Below are positions 41,259 through 51,189 of a DNA stretch of 64,000 bases, piece by piece. The notes below the pieces were generated by a model. The model was not told where the DNA came from and searched no databases. It worked only from the letters and a program-made list of their open reading frames with translations. Made by a program: the position numbers and the translations under genes. Position 1 is the stretch's first letter. The number at the start of each line of letters is the position of its first letter. Source of the stretch: a bacterium (GTDB taxonomy: Bacteria > Vulcanimicrobiota > Xenobia > Xenobiales > Xenobiaceae); NCBI GenBank assembly GCA_030535355.1, contig JAUNIO010000006.1:31935-95934 (forward strand), in the 5' to 3' direction.

Positions 41259-41451
41259 CGCTGTTGGTGGGTATCACTACAGCTTATAACAGGCCAGAAA
41301 AGCAGAAGCAACTTGACTTCTCACCCTGCGGCGTCCTAAGGACAGCTTCAGAGGTTGCGGTTCCTGTCGTTTGCGCATTTTTATAGCTCATTCGTACCGT
41401 AACATTGTTATAGTTTATTTTGCGTTTCCAGCTGGTAATAGAGGCAAACCC
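41259..41451 (+). promoter_or_regulatory. Structured leader of the infC operon, possible ribosomal-protein-L20 leader
   Basis: The leader of about 190 bases contains a short hairpin ACCCGC/GTGGGT at its start and a longer structure with GCAAC and GTTGC arms (near 41308-41357). Its position before infC-rpmI-rplT is that of the L20 autoregulatory leader in low-GC Gram-positive lineages. I infer the function from position and cannot show the L20 site. Confidence 0.45.
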
Positions 41452-41961
41452 ATTTCCAAGGAATATAGAATCAACCGTCAGATCCGCGTACCTCAGGTAC
41501 TCGTTATCGATGAGAACGATCAGCAGCTGGGAGTAATGAGTCCTCGTGAGGCTTACGAATTAGCTCACGAACGCAGTTATGACTTAGTAGAAGTCGCTCC
41601 CTCTTCCAAACCGCCGGTATGCCGCTTTATGGATTACGGCAAATACCGCTACGAGCAGGCTAAAGCCGAGCGCGAGAGCAAAGCCAAGCGCAAAGTTCAG
41701 GAATTGCGCGAAGTTAAGCTTAAGCCTAAAGTCGGCGACCACGACTTCGACGTCAAGGCAAAAACCGTACAGCGTTTAATCCAGGACGGCGATCGCGTAA
41801 AAGTTAGTTTGCGCTTTAAGGGCCGCGAAGTTGTGCATACAGATTTAGCCATAAAACTGCTGGAGCGTCTCTTCGAAATCGTCAAAGAAGATGCTGTCAT
41901 CACCCAAAAACCGATTTTAGATGGCCGCCAAATGGTTATGGTTCTTGCTCCTAAAGTTTAG
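41452..41961 (+). CDS. infC: Translation initiation factor IF-3, AUU start
   Basis: The 169-residue protein opens (M)SKEYRINRQIRVPQVLVIDENDQQLGVM, matching IF-3 of other bacteria exactly at the start if the AUU at 41452 is used. AGAGG lies seven bases upstream. A TTG at 41371 gives an N-terminus without likeness to IF-3. Rare AUU/AUA starts on infC let IF-3 repress its own translation. Both IF-3 domains are present: N-terminal (SSKPPVCRFMDYGKYRYEQ) and C-terminal (LKPKVGDHDFDVKAKTVQRLIQDGDRVKVSLRFKGREVVHTDLAIKLLERL). First gene of the classic operon. Confidence 0.93.
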   Translation: MSKEYRINRQIRVPQVLVIDENDQQLGVMSPREAYELAHERSYDLVEVAPSSKPPVCRFMDYGKYRYEQAKAERESKAKRKVQELREVKLKPKVGDHDFDVKAKTVQRLIQDGDRVKVSLRFKGREVVHTDLAIKLLERLFEIVKEDAVITQKPILDGRQMVMVLAPKV

Positions 41962-42047
41962 GGAATCTGCCTTTTTGCTGCAAATAGAGTGTGTCAGCCT
42001 GTATTGTGGTTCAAAGACTAAAAAGGCTGACTGAAAGGATCATCAAT

Positions 42048-42251
42048 ATGCCTAAGATTCGCACCAGAAGATCCGTGGCGAAGCGAATTCGTTTAACCGC
42101 TACCGGTAAGATGAAGAGAATGAAGCAGTTTTCCGGCTGCCACCACATCCGCGAGAATAAGAGTCCCAAGAGAACCCGCAATTTCCGCGAAATCGTAATC
42201 GTCGACCACACCGACGTCAAACGTATGCGGTCTTTAGTCCCTTATCTGTAG
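42048..42251 (+). CDS. rpmI: Ribosomal protein bL35
   Basis: The 67-residue protein starts MPKIRTRRSVAKRIRLTATGKMKRMKQFSGCHH, typical for bL35, after GAAAGGA. A longer frame from 41991 has no family match. It is a basic protein of the large subunit. Second gene of infC-rpmI-rplT. Confidence 0.96.
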   Translation: MPKIRTRRSVAKRIRLTATGKMKRMKQFSGCHHIRENKSPKRTRNFREIVIVDHTDVKRMRSLVPYL

Positions 42252-42338
42252 GCTATTTAAGCCGTTTGCTAAAGAGGCGCTATCAGCGCCCATTATTGAG
42301 GCTCGGCGAAAAATTCGCAGCCTATTGGAGGATTTAAT

Positions 42339-42704
42339 ATGCCCAGAGTTAAGCGCGGCACTATTGCCATTAAGAAACGTCGCACTTTGATGAAAGCCGT
42401 TAAAGGCTACCGTGGCGCTCGCAGCCGTCGCGTAAGCTGCGCTCAGGAAGCTTTCCACCACGCTCAGCACTATGCCTACAGAGATCGCCGTGCTAAAAAG
42501 CGCGATTTCCGTAGCCTGTGGATTACCCGCATTAATGCGGCTGCCCGCACCTGCGGTATCTCCTACAGCCGCCTGATGAACGGTCTCAAGATGGCTGGCA
42601 TCGAAATGAACCGCAAGGTTTTAGCTGACATCGCCGTCAACGACATCACTGCTTTTGCTAAACTCGCTGAAACCGCTACTAAGCAGCTGGTGGCCGCGAA
42701 GTAA
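42339..42704 (+). CDS. rplT: Ribosomal protein bL20
   Basis: The 121-residue protein has the full bL20 pattern: [100 protein letters not shown]. It binds early in assembly of the large subunit and, in several lineages, represses its own operon. TTGGAGG precedes the ATG. Confidence 0.97.
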   Translation: MPRVKRGTIAIKKRRTLMKAVKGYRGARSRRVSCAQEAFHHAQHYAYRDRRAKKRDFRSLWITRINAAARTCGISYSRLMNGLKMAGIEMNRKVLADIAVNDITAFAKLAETATKQLVAAK

Positions 42705-42738
42705 TCTCATCGAAGCATTACAAGTAAAGAAAGCAGTT

Positions 42739-42778
42739 AAAAGCCCTCTCTGCTTCAGTCATAGCAGAAAGGGCTTTT
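42739..42778 (+). terminator. Terminator of the infC operon
   Basis: AAAAGCCCTCTCTGC pairs with GCAGAAAGGGCTTTT (one mismatch side) and is followed by C-T rich sequence. Confidence 0.85.
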
Positions 42779-42878
42779 CTCATTTTCAGGTTTCCATCGC
42801 TTTCAGCCGCCCTGCGATAGCAAAGGTTTTCAACAGCCTTGCGGCCAAAGACCCCCAGCAGCCTTGCGGCCCAAAAAT

Positions 42879-43499
42879 TTAGGCTGGACAGGCTTCCCTT
42901 TGTTTGCGCCTACGCCAGCGCCATATCCGCGCTATCATATAAAAACTAACACAGACGGCTATAAGTGCGCAAAAAGCCGCCACCCATGGCAGAACCACCG
43001 ATAAAATAGAAGCTGTCAGCGACAGCGCATCTTCTATAAAGGACAGAACTGTGTTGCCCATTCCCAAATGAATAGGTGCTGTGGCGGTTGCTGCCGCATG
43101 GACAGCGCTTTTGCCAGCGTGAACACTAAAAGCGGTACCGCCTCCCACGAGAAGTCCCAGCAGCAGGGCGACTCCCCCATCTACTTGAGTGAGCAGCGAA
43201 GAGGATACTATAGTTCCCGCAGCGGGACGGACAAATGTCCCCACGGAATCGAGAAAGTTATCGACTGCAGGAATTTTATCACCCACGATCTCCACTATGG
43301 TAGCTATAACTAAGGCCACCAACACGTGAATATCACCGATTATAGCCATGCTGTCATTGACCTGGACATAGCCGAAATGAGCCAAAACAGATACAAAAAG
43401 CATAGGCAGCCAAGCCCGCAAACCTGCACAGGCGGCTAAGCTTACTCCCATTAAAACCGGCACAACCCAATCAGCGCCGACAGCTCCTGCGCTTTCCAT
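42879..43499 (-). CDS. DUF4126 membrane protein
   Basis: The 206-residue protein has about five membrane segments and the DUF4126 pattern GVSLAACAGLRAWLPMLFVSVLAHFG, DKIPAVDNFLDSVGTFVRPAAGTIV and GLLVGGGTAFSVHAGKSAVHAAATATAPIHLGMGNTVLSFIEDALSL. The function of the family is unknown. GGAGGTGAAAG lies before the ATG. It is 53 bases downstream of the TPR gene and probably co-transcribed with it. Confidence 0.85.
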   Translation of the reverse strand: MESAGAVGADWVVPVLMGVSLAACAGLRAWLPMLFVSVLAHFGYVQVNDSMAIIGDIHVLVALVIATIVEIVGDKIPAVDNFLDSVGTFVRPAAGTIVSSSLLTQVDGGVALLLGLLVGGGTAFSVHAGKSAVHAAATATAPIHLGMGNTVLSFIEDALSLTASILSVVLPWVAAFCALIAVCVSFYMIARIWRWRRRKQREACPA

Positions 43500-43551
43500 A
43501 ATCTTTCACCTCCTTTGCGGCCCAACAGTAAAAATAGCATATATCTGCGAA

Positions 43552-45252
43552 CTAAGTTCTTCTCTTCTGTTTTTGCTGCATTTGAATCTTCTCCAGGAAG
43601 GATAAACCGCTCCCGCCGCTTTCGCTCTTCTTGTCATCACCAGAATCATCCAGCATAGTAGAGCTGGAGGCAGAACTAAACCGGCTCTTGATCCCCATGG
43701 TATTTCCGCCAAACAGACCGCCCCCAGAAGAAGAACTACTGCCGGAGAACGCTCCAGAACTAGAGAAACCACTGCCGAAGAAGCTACTTTCTCCATCTCC
43801 GAACGCCGATTTGATAGGACCGCCTTCGATGCTGGCGGTATTGTAGGTAGAACGCGTGGCCCGCTCAGACTTCTTAGATGAAGATTGGCTCTGGTCATAT
43901 AATTTGCTGGTCTCTTTTTCATCGAGAACAGCCAGGTACTGCCAGCCAAAAACTTCGCGAGACGGTGCCTCAGTAATAGCCTGCTGCATGAGCGGAATCA
44001 TATCGGGGTATTTAGCGATCACAAAAGGAACCGGATTATATATCTCGCCTTCAGGAGCTGCTGTTCCCACTATGACTCGCGTCAGCTGCCCTTCTCCAGC
44101 GGAATCCCCAGCCTTGCCAGTGCTAGCCGCTGCAGTTTCACCCTTAGCTTCTTCTGCAGCGCGGGCTTCTTTGGCCGCCTTCTGAGCTTTAACCCTATTC
44201 ATCTCCATCTTAAGGATCTGCTCTTCGCGCGCCTTTTTGCGGGCAATACCGTCTTTAGCGTTGGAAAGCTCACGGATGGCTACGCTGTGATTAGGATATA
44301 GCTCGAGCACCGCCTCATACATGCGTTTAGCTTCTTCAAAGTCCTCACACGAGGATAAGTTAGCTCCAGTTGACAGCAATAATTTTATAGCGTCCCCGAT
44401 GTTGCCGAGTTTAACGTACGCCTGGGCCAGCATTTCGCTGGCTTCAACGTGAGAAGGGTCGATCACTACGACCTTGCGGAACGATAAAACCGCCCCGTTG
44501 TAATCTTTGAGGTGCATTAATGAATTGCCCAGCCCGCATAACGCCACAGGATCGTTATAATCGACGCGCAAAGCGTTGCGGTATTCTCTGGCAGCTTCAG
44601 CATAATTTCCCCGGCCATAATATATTTCAGCAAGCCGCAGCATCGGGGAATTATCGTCAGGAGTCAGCAATTCTAAGCGGCGGTAAATATCTAAAGCTTT
44701 TTCGCCTTCGCCAGCACTCTCCAGCTCAGAAATAATATTGCGGTAAGACCGCACAGCCTGATTGATATCGCCTTCAGACATCAGCACATCTGCCAGCTTA
44801 ACCGCTATTTCAGTGTTGGTCGGATATGTTTCCTGAGCCATATTCAGGATTTTAACAGCTTCTTCTCCCTGATCGACTTCCACCAAATACTTGACGGTTT
44901 TATCTATTTCGCCGACATATTCTTCTTCGCTCATAGTGGTGCTGTACTGTTTCAGCATACAGATTCTGCCCTCGACCGAACCGGGATCAAAATCTAAAAT
45001 GGCCTGAGCGACCGCATTGGCCAGCTCAGTATGCTGATTATCAGACAAATACTGATGCCAGTTTAAACACGTTTTCACCAATTTTTTAATATGGCCCTGT
45101 AAAGCGAAACAGCGCGCTAAACGGTTCACAGCGTAGCGATTGCCAGGTTCAGCTGATACCACTTCTTCATACGAGCTAATCGCATCGTCAAGATAAAAAT
45201 CAGCATAACGTCTATCAGCTCTTTCCAGCAATTCGCGTATATTATCGTTCAT
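43552..45252 (-). CDS. Cytoplasmic TPR-repeat protein
   Basis: The 566-residue protein carries about nine TPR units in residues 1-340 (NDNIRELLERADRRYADFYLDDAISSYEEVVSAEPGNRYAVNRLARCFALQGHIKK; YYGRGNYAEAAREYRNALRVDYNDPVALCGLGNSLMHLKDYNGAVLSFRKV). A Lys/Ala/Glu-rich helix follows (about 345-375), then a short domain with PFVIAKYPDMIPLMQQAITEAP and a Ser/Gly-rich low-complexity tail (about 470-566) with GSGFSSSGAFSGSSSSSGGGLFGG. No signal or membrane segment is present. The composition suggests a scaffold with an unstructured tail. Partners are unknown. Confidence 0.8.
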   Translation of the reverse strand: MNDNIRELLERADRRYADFYLDDAISSYEEVVSAEPGNRYAVNRLARCFALQGHIKKLVKTCLNWHQYLSDNQHTELANAVAQAILDFDPGSVEGRICMLKQYSTTMSEEEYVGEIDKTVKYLVEVDQGEEAVKILNMAQETYPTNTEIAVKLADVLMSEGDINQAVRSYRNIISELESAGEGEKALDIYRRLELLTPDDNSPMLRLAEIYYGRGNYAEAAREYRNALRVDYNDPVALCGLGNSLMHLKDYNGAVLSFRKVVVIDPSHVEASEMLAQAYVKLGNIGDAIKLLLSTGANLSSCEDFEEAKRMYEAVLELYPNHSVAIRELSNAKDGIARKKAREEQILKMEMNRVKAQKAAKEARAAEEAKGETAAASTGKAGDSAGEGQLTRVIVGTAAPEGEIYNPVPFVIAKYPDMIPLMQQAITEAPSREVFGWQYLAVLDEKETSKLYDQSQSSSKKSERATRSTYNTASIEGGPIKSAFGDGESSFFGSGFSSSGAFSGSSSSSGGGLFGGNTMGIKSRFSSASSSTMLDDSGDDKKSESGGSGLSFLEKIQMQQKQKRRT

Positions 45253-45400
45253 AACCTGCAACCCACTACTTTAAGAATAATATATAACCGAAGCTAATAG
45301 TCGAATTCTTGCGAGAATTCTTCCAAGATATAAATATTTGCAATTCACTATTATTCTTATAAAAGCCTGCTATTGTGTTTCTAAATATCCACCCTGTTTT

Positions 45401-45841
45401 TCATCTTCCCGTGCTGCCCAAACCTCCCCGCTCGCTCGAATCTACAAAACCAGGGCACAGGCGCACATGCCACACCCGGCTAATCTTGACCTGGGCTATG
45501 CGATCCCCGGCCTTAAATACAAAAGGTTCATCCGTTAAATTGTGGGCGATCAGCCACAAATTTTTCCTGTAAAGATGATCAATAGTGCCGGGATGGACGA
45601 AAAAGCCGCGTTTGGCTAAGCCACTGCGCCCGCGTATCTGAGCTTCCCAGCCCTCTTCCAGCTGTATGGCCAAACCTAAATCAACGGCTCTAGTTTCCCG
45701 CGGAGCCCAAACAGCATCTTCGGGCAGATATAAATCAAAACAGGCATCGCTGATATTGGCTTTGTGAGGCAGCTGAGCCTGTGGGTGCCGAAGTTCCACT
45801 ATTAAATTAGTATCGTAAATACTCTTATCGTAATCTAACAT
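45401..45841 (-). CDS. dut: dUTPase (deoxyuridine 5'-triphosphate nucleotidohydrolase)
   Basis: The 146-residue protein has the five trimeric dUTPase motifs: SDACFDLYLPED (1), RGRSGLAKRG (2), HPGTIDHLYRKNL (3), FKAGDRIAQ (4) and ERGGLGSTGR (5). It converts dUTP to dUMP and keeps uracil out of DNA. Motif 3 has Tyr with RK where RG is usual, a modest change. AGGT precedes the ATG closely. It is a single gene. Confidence 0.93.
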   Translation of the reverse strand: MLDYDKSIYDTNLIVELRHPQAQLPHKANISDACFDLYLPEDAVWAPRETRAVDLGLAIQLEEGWEAQIRGRSGLAKRGFFVHPGTIDHLYRKNLWLIAHNLTDEPFVFKAGDRIAQVKISRVWHVRLCPGFVDSSERGGLGSTGR

Positions 45842-45893
45842 ACCTGCATTTTTCGCGTTTGAGCTTGTATTTCATCTTATGAGCCCGTCAGCG

Positions 45894-47504
45894 TCATTGC
45901 TCACCGCTGAGCTTAAGTCTGAACTTAGGACTGAAGAATAAGCAAAGCCAAACCGCCAGAAGCAGGCCATAGTAAACCAATACGCCGGCAGCAGGAAAAT
46001 CAGGGCAACTCCAAAGCAAAGGGCAGCTCTGCAATTTATTGGCTTCCCATAGCGCTATCTCTTCTAACATTTCACATCCCCGCCACCAAGGCCAGCCCAG
46101 CCCAAGCCATTCCACTAAGCAAGCTGTCAGCCCAGCTCCCAAAGCCAGCTCTAAAAGAGGCAAAATCAGCAAATTAGCCAAAAATGTCAAAAGCGAAAAC
46201 TGCCCAAAATGGAATATCAGCAAAGGCCAAACTGTCAGCGAAACTGCTGCCGTTAAAACAAAACTGCTCTGAGCATATTTCCAGAGCCAGCCCAGCCACC
46301 ATCCCCGCCTATCCAATAATTCCGCACTTAACCTATTTAGCTGGCCTTGCCACAGTACAATACCGCCCACAGCCGCATAGGAAAGCTGAAAGCCAGCATC
46401 ATACAGCTGCAGCGGATTAACACACAGGCTTACCGTCAAAGCCGCTGCCCAAGAACGTCCCAAAACGGTAGGGCGCCCACAGGCCAAGCCCAGCAGCGAC
46501 AGAGCGGCCATGAGCACGGCACGCACAATCGAAGGAGTAAAACCGGCTAAAGCCGCATAAATAAACATTGCTATTCCAGCCAATCCAACTCCGCAGCGCC
46601 TTGAATAGCCAAATAATCTCACCAAGGCAAATATCGCACCCAGCAACAAACCTACGTGCAGGCCAGAAGCGGCCAGCACATGGGCCACCCCCACAAAGCG
46701 CAGTTTAGCCAGCAACTCATCGCCAAGTCTCGATGTATCTCCTAAAGCCATGGCGATAAACAGGCAGGCATTTTCCCTAGGCAGAGACGTAAGGGCAGCA
46801 TTTTTTAGATACACGCGCATACTTCCTATGCTCTGCCAAAAATATCCAGATACCGATGGCCAGGCGGAAAGCTGCCGTAAACCAGAAGTGTGCAGACGCC
46901 AGTGAATACCGCGCTGGCGGCAATAATCGGCAAAACCACCCTTCCCCACAATCGCTTTTAACTGGCCGCGCATTTCCACGCGCTCTCTCAGTTCTGGGCC
47001 GCTTGAGCCAGGCCAGGTGAGCCATATCAGCGTTTTGTGATGTAAACTGCGCCACACCAATTCAGCTTTGGGGTTAGGGCTGATGGCCGCGGCCTGCTCG
47101 GCTACCACAAGAGCACTCATTCCCTTTTTGCGGGATTTCGGGCCTTCTGCTATATAACCGCGAAGTGCTATCTCAGCGCCTGGCCAGCTTTGCAGCGGAT
47201 CGTCTGTCAGCGCTTTCAGCCCTGCATGAGCCCGCGTTATCCCCAGCCCAACTCCACACAAAAAAAGCAGCAAAACAGCCAGAAACTGCCGCCACACCCC
47301 GAATAGCAGCGCCAAAGCACCCCCTAAGGCCAAAGCTGCACAACCTGCTGGCACAACCTGCTGGCAATCCCAAAGACAAGCCCCCACGCCGACGGCTACT
47401 CCCCAAGCCATAGCGAACAGCCAATATTTCTGGAGCTGCAAACGCAGCCCGCGATCCCAAGAAAAAAACCTCACACCCCCAGTATCAGCTATTAATGTTA
47501 ACAC
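45894..47504 (-). CDS. comEC: ComEC/Rec2 competence channel protein
   Basis: The 536-residue protein has many hydrophobic spans, the ComEC signature FVGVAHVLAASGLHVGLLLGAIFALVRLFGYSRR, and FTPSIVRAVLMAALSLLGLACGR with AAALTVSLCVNPLQLYDAGFQLSYAAVGGIV. It carries the N-terminal membrane and OB-like part (DUF4131-type) and the channel domain. It lacks the C-terminal metallo-beta-lactamase domain of longer ComEC proteins, as in some lineages. It would pass single-stranded DNA across the inner membrane. No other com gene is in the window. Confidence 0.9.
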   Translation of the reverse strand: MLTLIADTGGVRFFSWDRGLRLQLQKYWLFAMAWGVAVGVGACLWDCQQVVPAGCAALALGGALALLFGVWRQFLAVLLLFLCGVGLGITRAHAGLKALTDDPLQSWPGAEIALRGYIAEGPKSRKKGMSALVVAEQAAAISPNPKAELVWRSLHHKTLIWLTWPGSSGPELRERVEMRGQLKAIVGKGGFADYCRQRGIHWRLHTSGLRQLSAWPSVSGYFWQSIGSMRVYLKNAALTSLPRENACLFIAMALGDTSRLGDELLAKLRFVGVAHVLAASGLHVGLLLGAIFALVRLFGYSRRCGVGLAGIAMFIYAALAGFTPSIVRAVLMAALSLLGLACGRPTVLGRSWAAALTVSLCVNPLQLYDAGFQLSYAAVGGIVLWQGQLNRLSAELLDRRGWWLGWLWKYAQSSFVLTAAVSLTVWPLLIFHFGQFSLLTFLANLLILPLLELALGAGLTACLVEWLGLGWPWWRGCEMLEEIALWEANKLQSCPLLWSCPDFPAAGVLVYYGLLLAVWLCLFFSPKFRLKLSGEQ

Positions 47505-47680
47505 CGAGTTGTCAGGTTTTTTCTTTTCTTTTAAATTATTATTGCCTAAAAATTAATAGAGCAATATTATATTTAATTTAATTACTTCTGCTTTGCACTG
47601 CTGTTGCAATCCACGCTGCTAGTTTAAGGAGCACGGCAAACCAGCGCCGCGTGGCTGACTTATTGTAAGTGGGGGGCTGA

Positions 47681-48787
47681 CTATTTAAAAGGCACCGCTT
47701 CCCAAAGAGGTTTCAGCAGAGGAATATCCACAGTATCCACTCCATCGAAGGGACGTTCCGGAGCATGAGTTTTCACTTCGCCAGCCTCGCCGCCAGCGCT
47801 ATCCACATCGTCAAAGGGACGCACGTCTTTTTCTGCTGTGACCGATGAAGCCGCGGGCTGAGGATCTTCGGGCTTAGCAGGCGCAGGAGACGCCGCAGGC
47901 TTAGGCGCTTCGGGCTTAGCAGGCGCAAACTTTTCTTTAGCCGATTGTTCCGCTTTAACTTTATCTGACTTTCCAGAGGAAGGTTTTGGTGCGGATTTTT
48001 GCTCACGGTTCGGCGCAGCTGCTGGCGTGGGGGTTGCCCCAATATTGCCGGGAAGTTTGGCCTTTCGGCTATCGGTCGCGGCCAAAGGCTTCATATCTAC
48101 GCCTTTCTCTGAATTATATGTGAAGCGCTCTAAACCGTGGCTCTGAGGATTAGGGCAAGAAATAGTATAGCCTTTCTCGGGCTGAAGGCTATAAACGTAA
48201 TCCATGCCCATCGAGGGACAGGTGAAAATACGCGGCATATAACGCGGTTTTAAAGCTCCGAGATTAGGAGGAAATTTACCGTCGTGATCTTTGGCGTACA
48301 TTTCCGTACGCGTAGCCAAAATCTCAATATTATGCGTGCACTCCAGCGTCAAACGTTCTACACGTCTTTGATTGGCAGCAATAGATAACCATCCCCAATC
48401 CACGGGAGTGAGAGTCAGTGCATGTCCGCCATAGCTCATAGGATCGGGCAAAGACAAAGTATAGGTTTGCCGGGAATTATCCACTTCATAGACAAACGGT
48501 TTAGAAGTCACCGGATCGACGGGGATAACCACTTTCATAGAAGGCTCGGTCACCATGCCGTTAAAGCCCTGTTCAATGGCTTCAAGGCTTACGGGATAGA
48601 CACCGGATTCCATATAATAATATTCGATTAGACTTTGCAGACGTGCCATCTGCTGCAGGCCTGCCTGCCAGCCGCTGCTCTGAGCTGATGCCAGCCGAGT
48701 CCCTCCCCATAACGATAAAACGCTCACTGCCACCAGACCAGCAAGACAGGCCTTGTTAGTCAAACTGTTAGTCAAACGTCTGAACAT
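47681..48787 (-). CDS. Exported protein with two pseudopilin-like domains
   Basis: A Sec signal (NKACLAGLVAVSVLSLWGGTRLASA) opens the 368-residue product. Two GspG-like modules follow. The first (about 40-120) runs SLIEYYYMESGVYPVSLEAI, PVDPVTSKPFVYE and TYTLSLP. The second (about 150-215) runs EILATRTEMYAKDHDGKFPPNLGALKPRYMP, FTCPSMGMDYVY and YTISCP. A Pro/Ala/Lys-rich linker of about 110 residues follows, then two acidic repeats RPFDDVDSAGG and RPFDGVDTVD. The N-terminal prepilin peptidase site is absent, so it is not a pilin. I start at ATG 48787 behind GGAGATT. The function is unknown. Confidence 0.75.
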   Translation of the reverse strand: MFRRLTNSLTNKACLAGLVAVSVLSLWGGTRLASAQSSGWQAGLQQMARLQSLIEYYYMESGVYPVSLEAIEQGFNGMVTEPSMKVVIPVDPVTSKPFVYEVDNSRQTYTLSLPDPMSYGGHALTLTPVDWGWLSIAANQRRVERLTLECTHNIEILATRTEMYAKDHDGKFPPNLGALKPRYMPRIFTCPSMGMDYVYSLQPEKGYTISCPNPQSHGLERFTYNSEKGVDMKPLAATDSRKAKLPGNIGATPTPAAAPNREQKSAPKPSSGKSDKVKAEQSAKEKFAPAKPEAPKPAASPAPAKPEDPQPAASSVTAEKDVRPFDDVDSAGGEAGEVKTHAPERPFDGVDTVDIPLLKPLWEAVPFK

Positions 48788-48912
48788 CGTCTCAATCTCC
48801 ATTGTCTCCACAGCCTCAGCGCCGCTGTCAGCTCAGCACCTTCAACAATAATTCAAAGAATAGCCCTGTCAAAACAATAAATGGGCAATAAAGCTACCTA
48901 TTGTCCGATAAC

Positions 48913-50922
48913 CTATTGTCCGTTAAGATGCTGTTTTAGATCCTGGAAAAATTCCTCTTTGCGCAGCTTATGCGCGGCTTTGCTTTCAATTTGGCGTATG
49001 CGTTCACGCGTAACCTTAAACTCGCGGCCAACTTCTTCTAAAGTGCGGGGATGGCCGTCGATCAAACCGCAGCGCAGTTCCAAGACGCGGCGCTCGCGAG
49101 GAGTCAGTTTATCCCCTAAAAGAGCATCTATGCGATCCAGCAATAACTTATTCGAAGCTGCCTCGGCGGGAGAAAGCGCCTGTTCGTCTTCGACAAAATC
49201 ACTAAGATGCGAATCCTCTTCTTCGCCTACCGGCGATTCCAAAGAAACTGGCTCGTGAGAGATCTTCTGAATGTTGAGCACCTTCGCTTCATTCTGTTTT
49301 TTGCGGCGCTCATACTCTTCAATGACCATCGGGCTGTCTATTTTGAGTTCTTTTCCCTGGGCCTGACTTAGAGAAGCGCGCACTTCTTCCAAAGTAATAG
49401 GAAACATACGCGCAGTTATCTCTTCAGGCGACGGGTCGCGGCCTAATTCCTGAAGCAGCTGACGGGTTATTTTGGTAAGGCGATTAATAGTCTCCACCAT
49501 ATGCACGGGAATGCGAATCGTGCGGGCCTGATCAGCTAAAGCACGCGTTATCGCCTGACGAATCCACCAAGTCGCATAAGTACTGAATTTAAATCCCTTG
49601 GCAAAGTCATACTTTTCAACGGCGCGGATAAGACCTAAGTTACCCTCCTGAATGAGGTCTAAAAAAAGCATACCGCGGCTGATATATTTTTTGGCGATAC
49701 TCACCACTAAGCGCAGGTTATGTTCAGTCAGACGCCGTTTGGCCTCTGAACCTTGCCAGACGGAACGCTCAAGTTCCTTAAAATGCACTAAAGCGGAAGC
49801 CGAAGAGCTATCTTCTTGGGCGCTTAACTGGGCGCTGTAACGCTGACGGGCTTCCTTCCAATAATGATCGACAAACGCTTTGCGATCCATGAGGTCGCGA
49901 AAGTCAGGCAGCCACTTATCTACATCGGGCTCATTGTTAAAGAAGCGAACTATCTCGGCAAAACTGCGTTTGCGCGAGGCGCTGCCATCATCGCTGCCGC
50001 CCCTTTTGCTCCCGTTTTCATCGACATCAAAATCTAAAGTTACAAAATCGCCAATTTCCTCTGCATAGCCATCTTCTGAGGAAAACATATCCAAAAGGAT
50101 AGCGCGGAAACCATCTATCTGCAGCATTTCAGCTAAAGCGGCCGTGCCCCGGCGCATATTCTGAGCTAGCTGCACTTCTTCGTCATGCGACAGCAATCCG
50201 TAATCACCAATTTCTTTGAGATAAAGACGCACCGGGTCGTCGGTTGCCCCTATATCTATGGAACGCGAAATGGAAGTTTTGCGCGAAGATTTTTTCTTTA
50301 CCGTTTCGCTTTTGGCCGGGATACCAAAACTATTTTCCAAAGCGATTCCAGCTTTAGAACTCAAAGGATCAGTGCTATAAACAGACTCGGCTTCGTCATC
50401 TATATTTTTATCGCCGATAAGATCGGCTCCCATGATCTCATCTTCACCGACATACTTTTCATCGGCTATATCGCTGTCCTCGTCGTAATTAGAATCCCCA
50501 TCCTGCTCATAGTTGATATCTAAATCACCGGAATCTTCAGAAACATAAATGTCAGCGCCTATAGCCTCATCATCGCCGTCTTCTAAAAAAACGTCGTCAT
50601 CTAAATCTGGTAGATCTCCGTCCGCCGAAGGCAGAGCATCCTCTAAAAAATCATCTTCGTCTTCATCAAAATCATGGGCTTCACTGACAGCGGGAGTTTC
50701 TTTAGGCTTATTTTTGGATTTGCTGCCCCGCACTTTAACGCTTTTTGTTTTGCGCGTTTTTTTCGGTTTAGCAGGCATGGCCGTTTCTAAGCTGGCGCTG
50801 TCGATGATCCCGTCGCCCAAACAATCCGAATTCAGTTCCGCATCAAGTTCCGCCTCAAAAAAATCCGCTCCTGACTGGGAATCCATGGCACCATCTTCCT
50901 GGATATGAGAGTCACTGGCCAC
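48913..50922 (-). CDS. rpoD: RNA polymerase primary sigma factor RpoD
   Basis: The GTG at 50922 lies seven bases after AGGAGG, giving 669 residues. The last 440 residues hold regions 1.2 to 4: [100 protein letters not shown], and [45 protein letters not shown]. The 220-residue N-terminal part is Lys-rich, then extremely acidic ([37 protein letters not shown]). It is much longer than an ordinary region 1.1 and of low complexity. Confidence 0.95.
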   Translation of the reverse strand: MASDSHIQEDGAMDSQSGADFFEAELDAELNSDCLGDGIIDSASLETAMPAKPKKTRKTKSVKVRGSKSKNKPKETPAVSEAHDFDEDEDDFLEDALPSADGDLPDLDDDVFLEDGDDEAIGADIYVSEDSGDLDINYEQDGDSNYDEDSDIADEKYVGEDEIMGADLIGDKNIDDEAESVYSTDPLSSKAGIALENSFGIPAKSETVKKKSSRKTSISRSIDIGATDDPVRLYLKEIGDYGLLSHDEEVQLAQNMRRGTAALAEMLQIDGFRAILLDMFSSEDGYAEEIGDFVTLDFDVDENGSKRGGSDDGSASRKRSFAEIVRFFNNEPDVDKWLPDFRDLMDRKAFVDHYWKEARQRYSAQLSAQEDSSSASALVHFKELERSVWQGSEAKRRLTEHNLRLVVSIAKKYISRGMLFLDLIQEGNLGLIRAVEKYDFAKGFKFSTYATWWIRQAITRALADQARTIRIPVHMVETINRLTKITRQLLQELGRDPSPEEITARMFPITLEEVRASLSQAQGKELKIDSPMVIEEYERRKKQNEAKVLNIQKISHEPVSLESPVGEEEDSHLSDFVEDEQALSPAEAASNKLLLDRIDALLGDKLTPRERRVLELRCGLIDGHPRTLEEVGREFKVTRERIRQIESKAAHKLRKEEFFQDLKQHLNGQ

Positions 50923-51189
50923 TATTATCCTCCTTGATGCCGCTAAGCCCCCCATACAGACCATACGGCATACCGCTAAACCAACCGTAACATCGTCGCT
51001 TATGCTGACCTGCTGTCTTATTTGTTAAATTCCTTCAATTTAGTAGATTATTTTCAAACAATCTTGTATAATAATGCAGAAGGGTGTAAACTTAGACTTT
51101 AGGTCAATAAGCAAACGTCCATAGACCTTCCCCCTATTCTTATTTCTCCCTGCTTAAGTTTTTCTATTTTTTATCTTTATTAAGCAAGC

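Noticed and set aside
41371..41451. TTG start of infC giving 27 extra residues
   Set aside because: The extra part does not resemble IF-3, and a good ribosome site is placed for the AUU at 41452.
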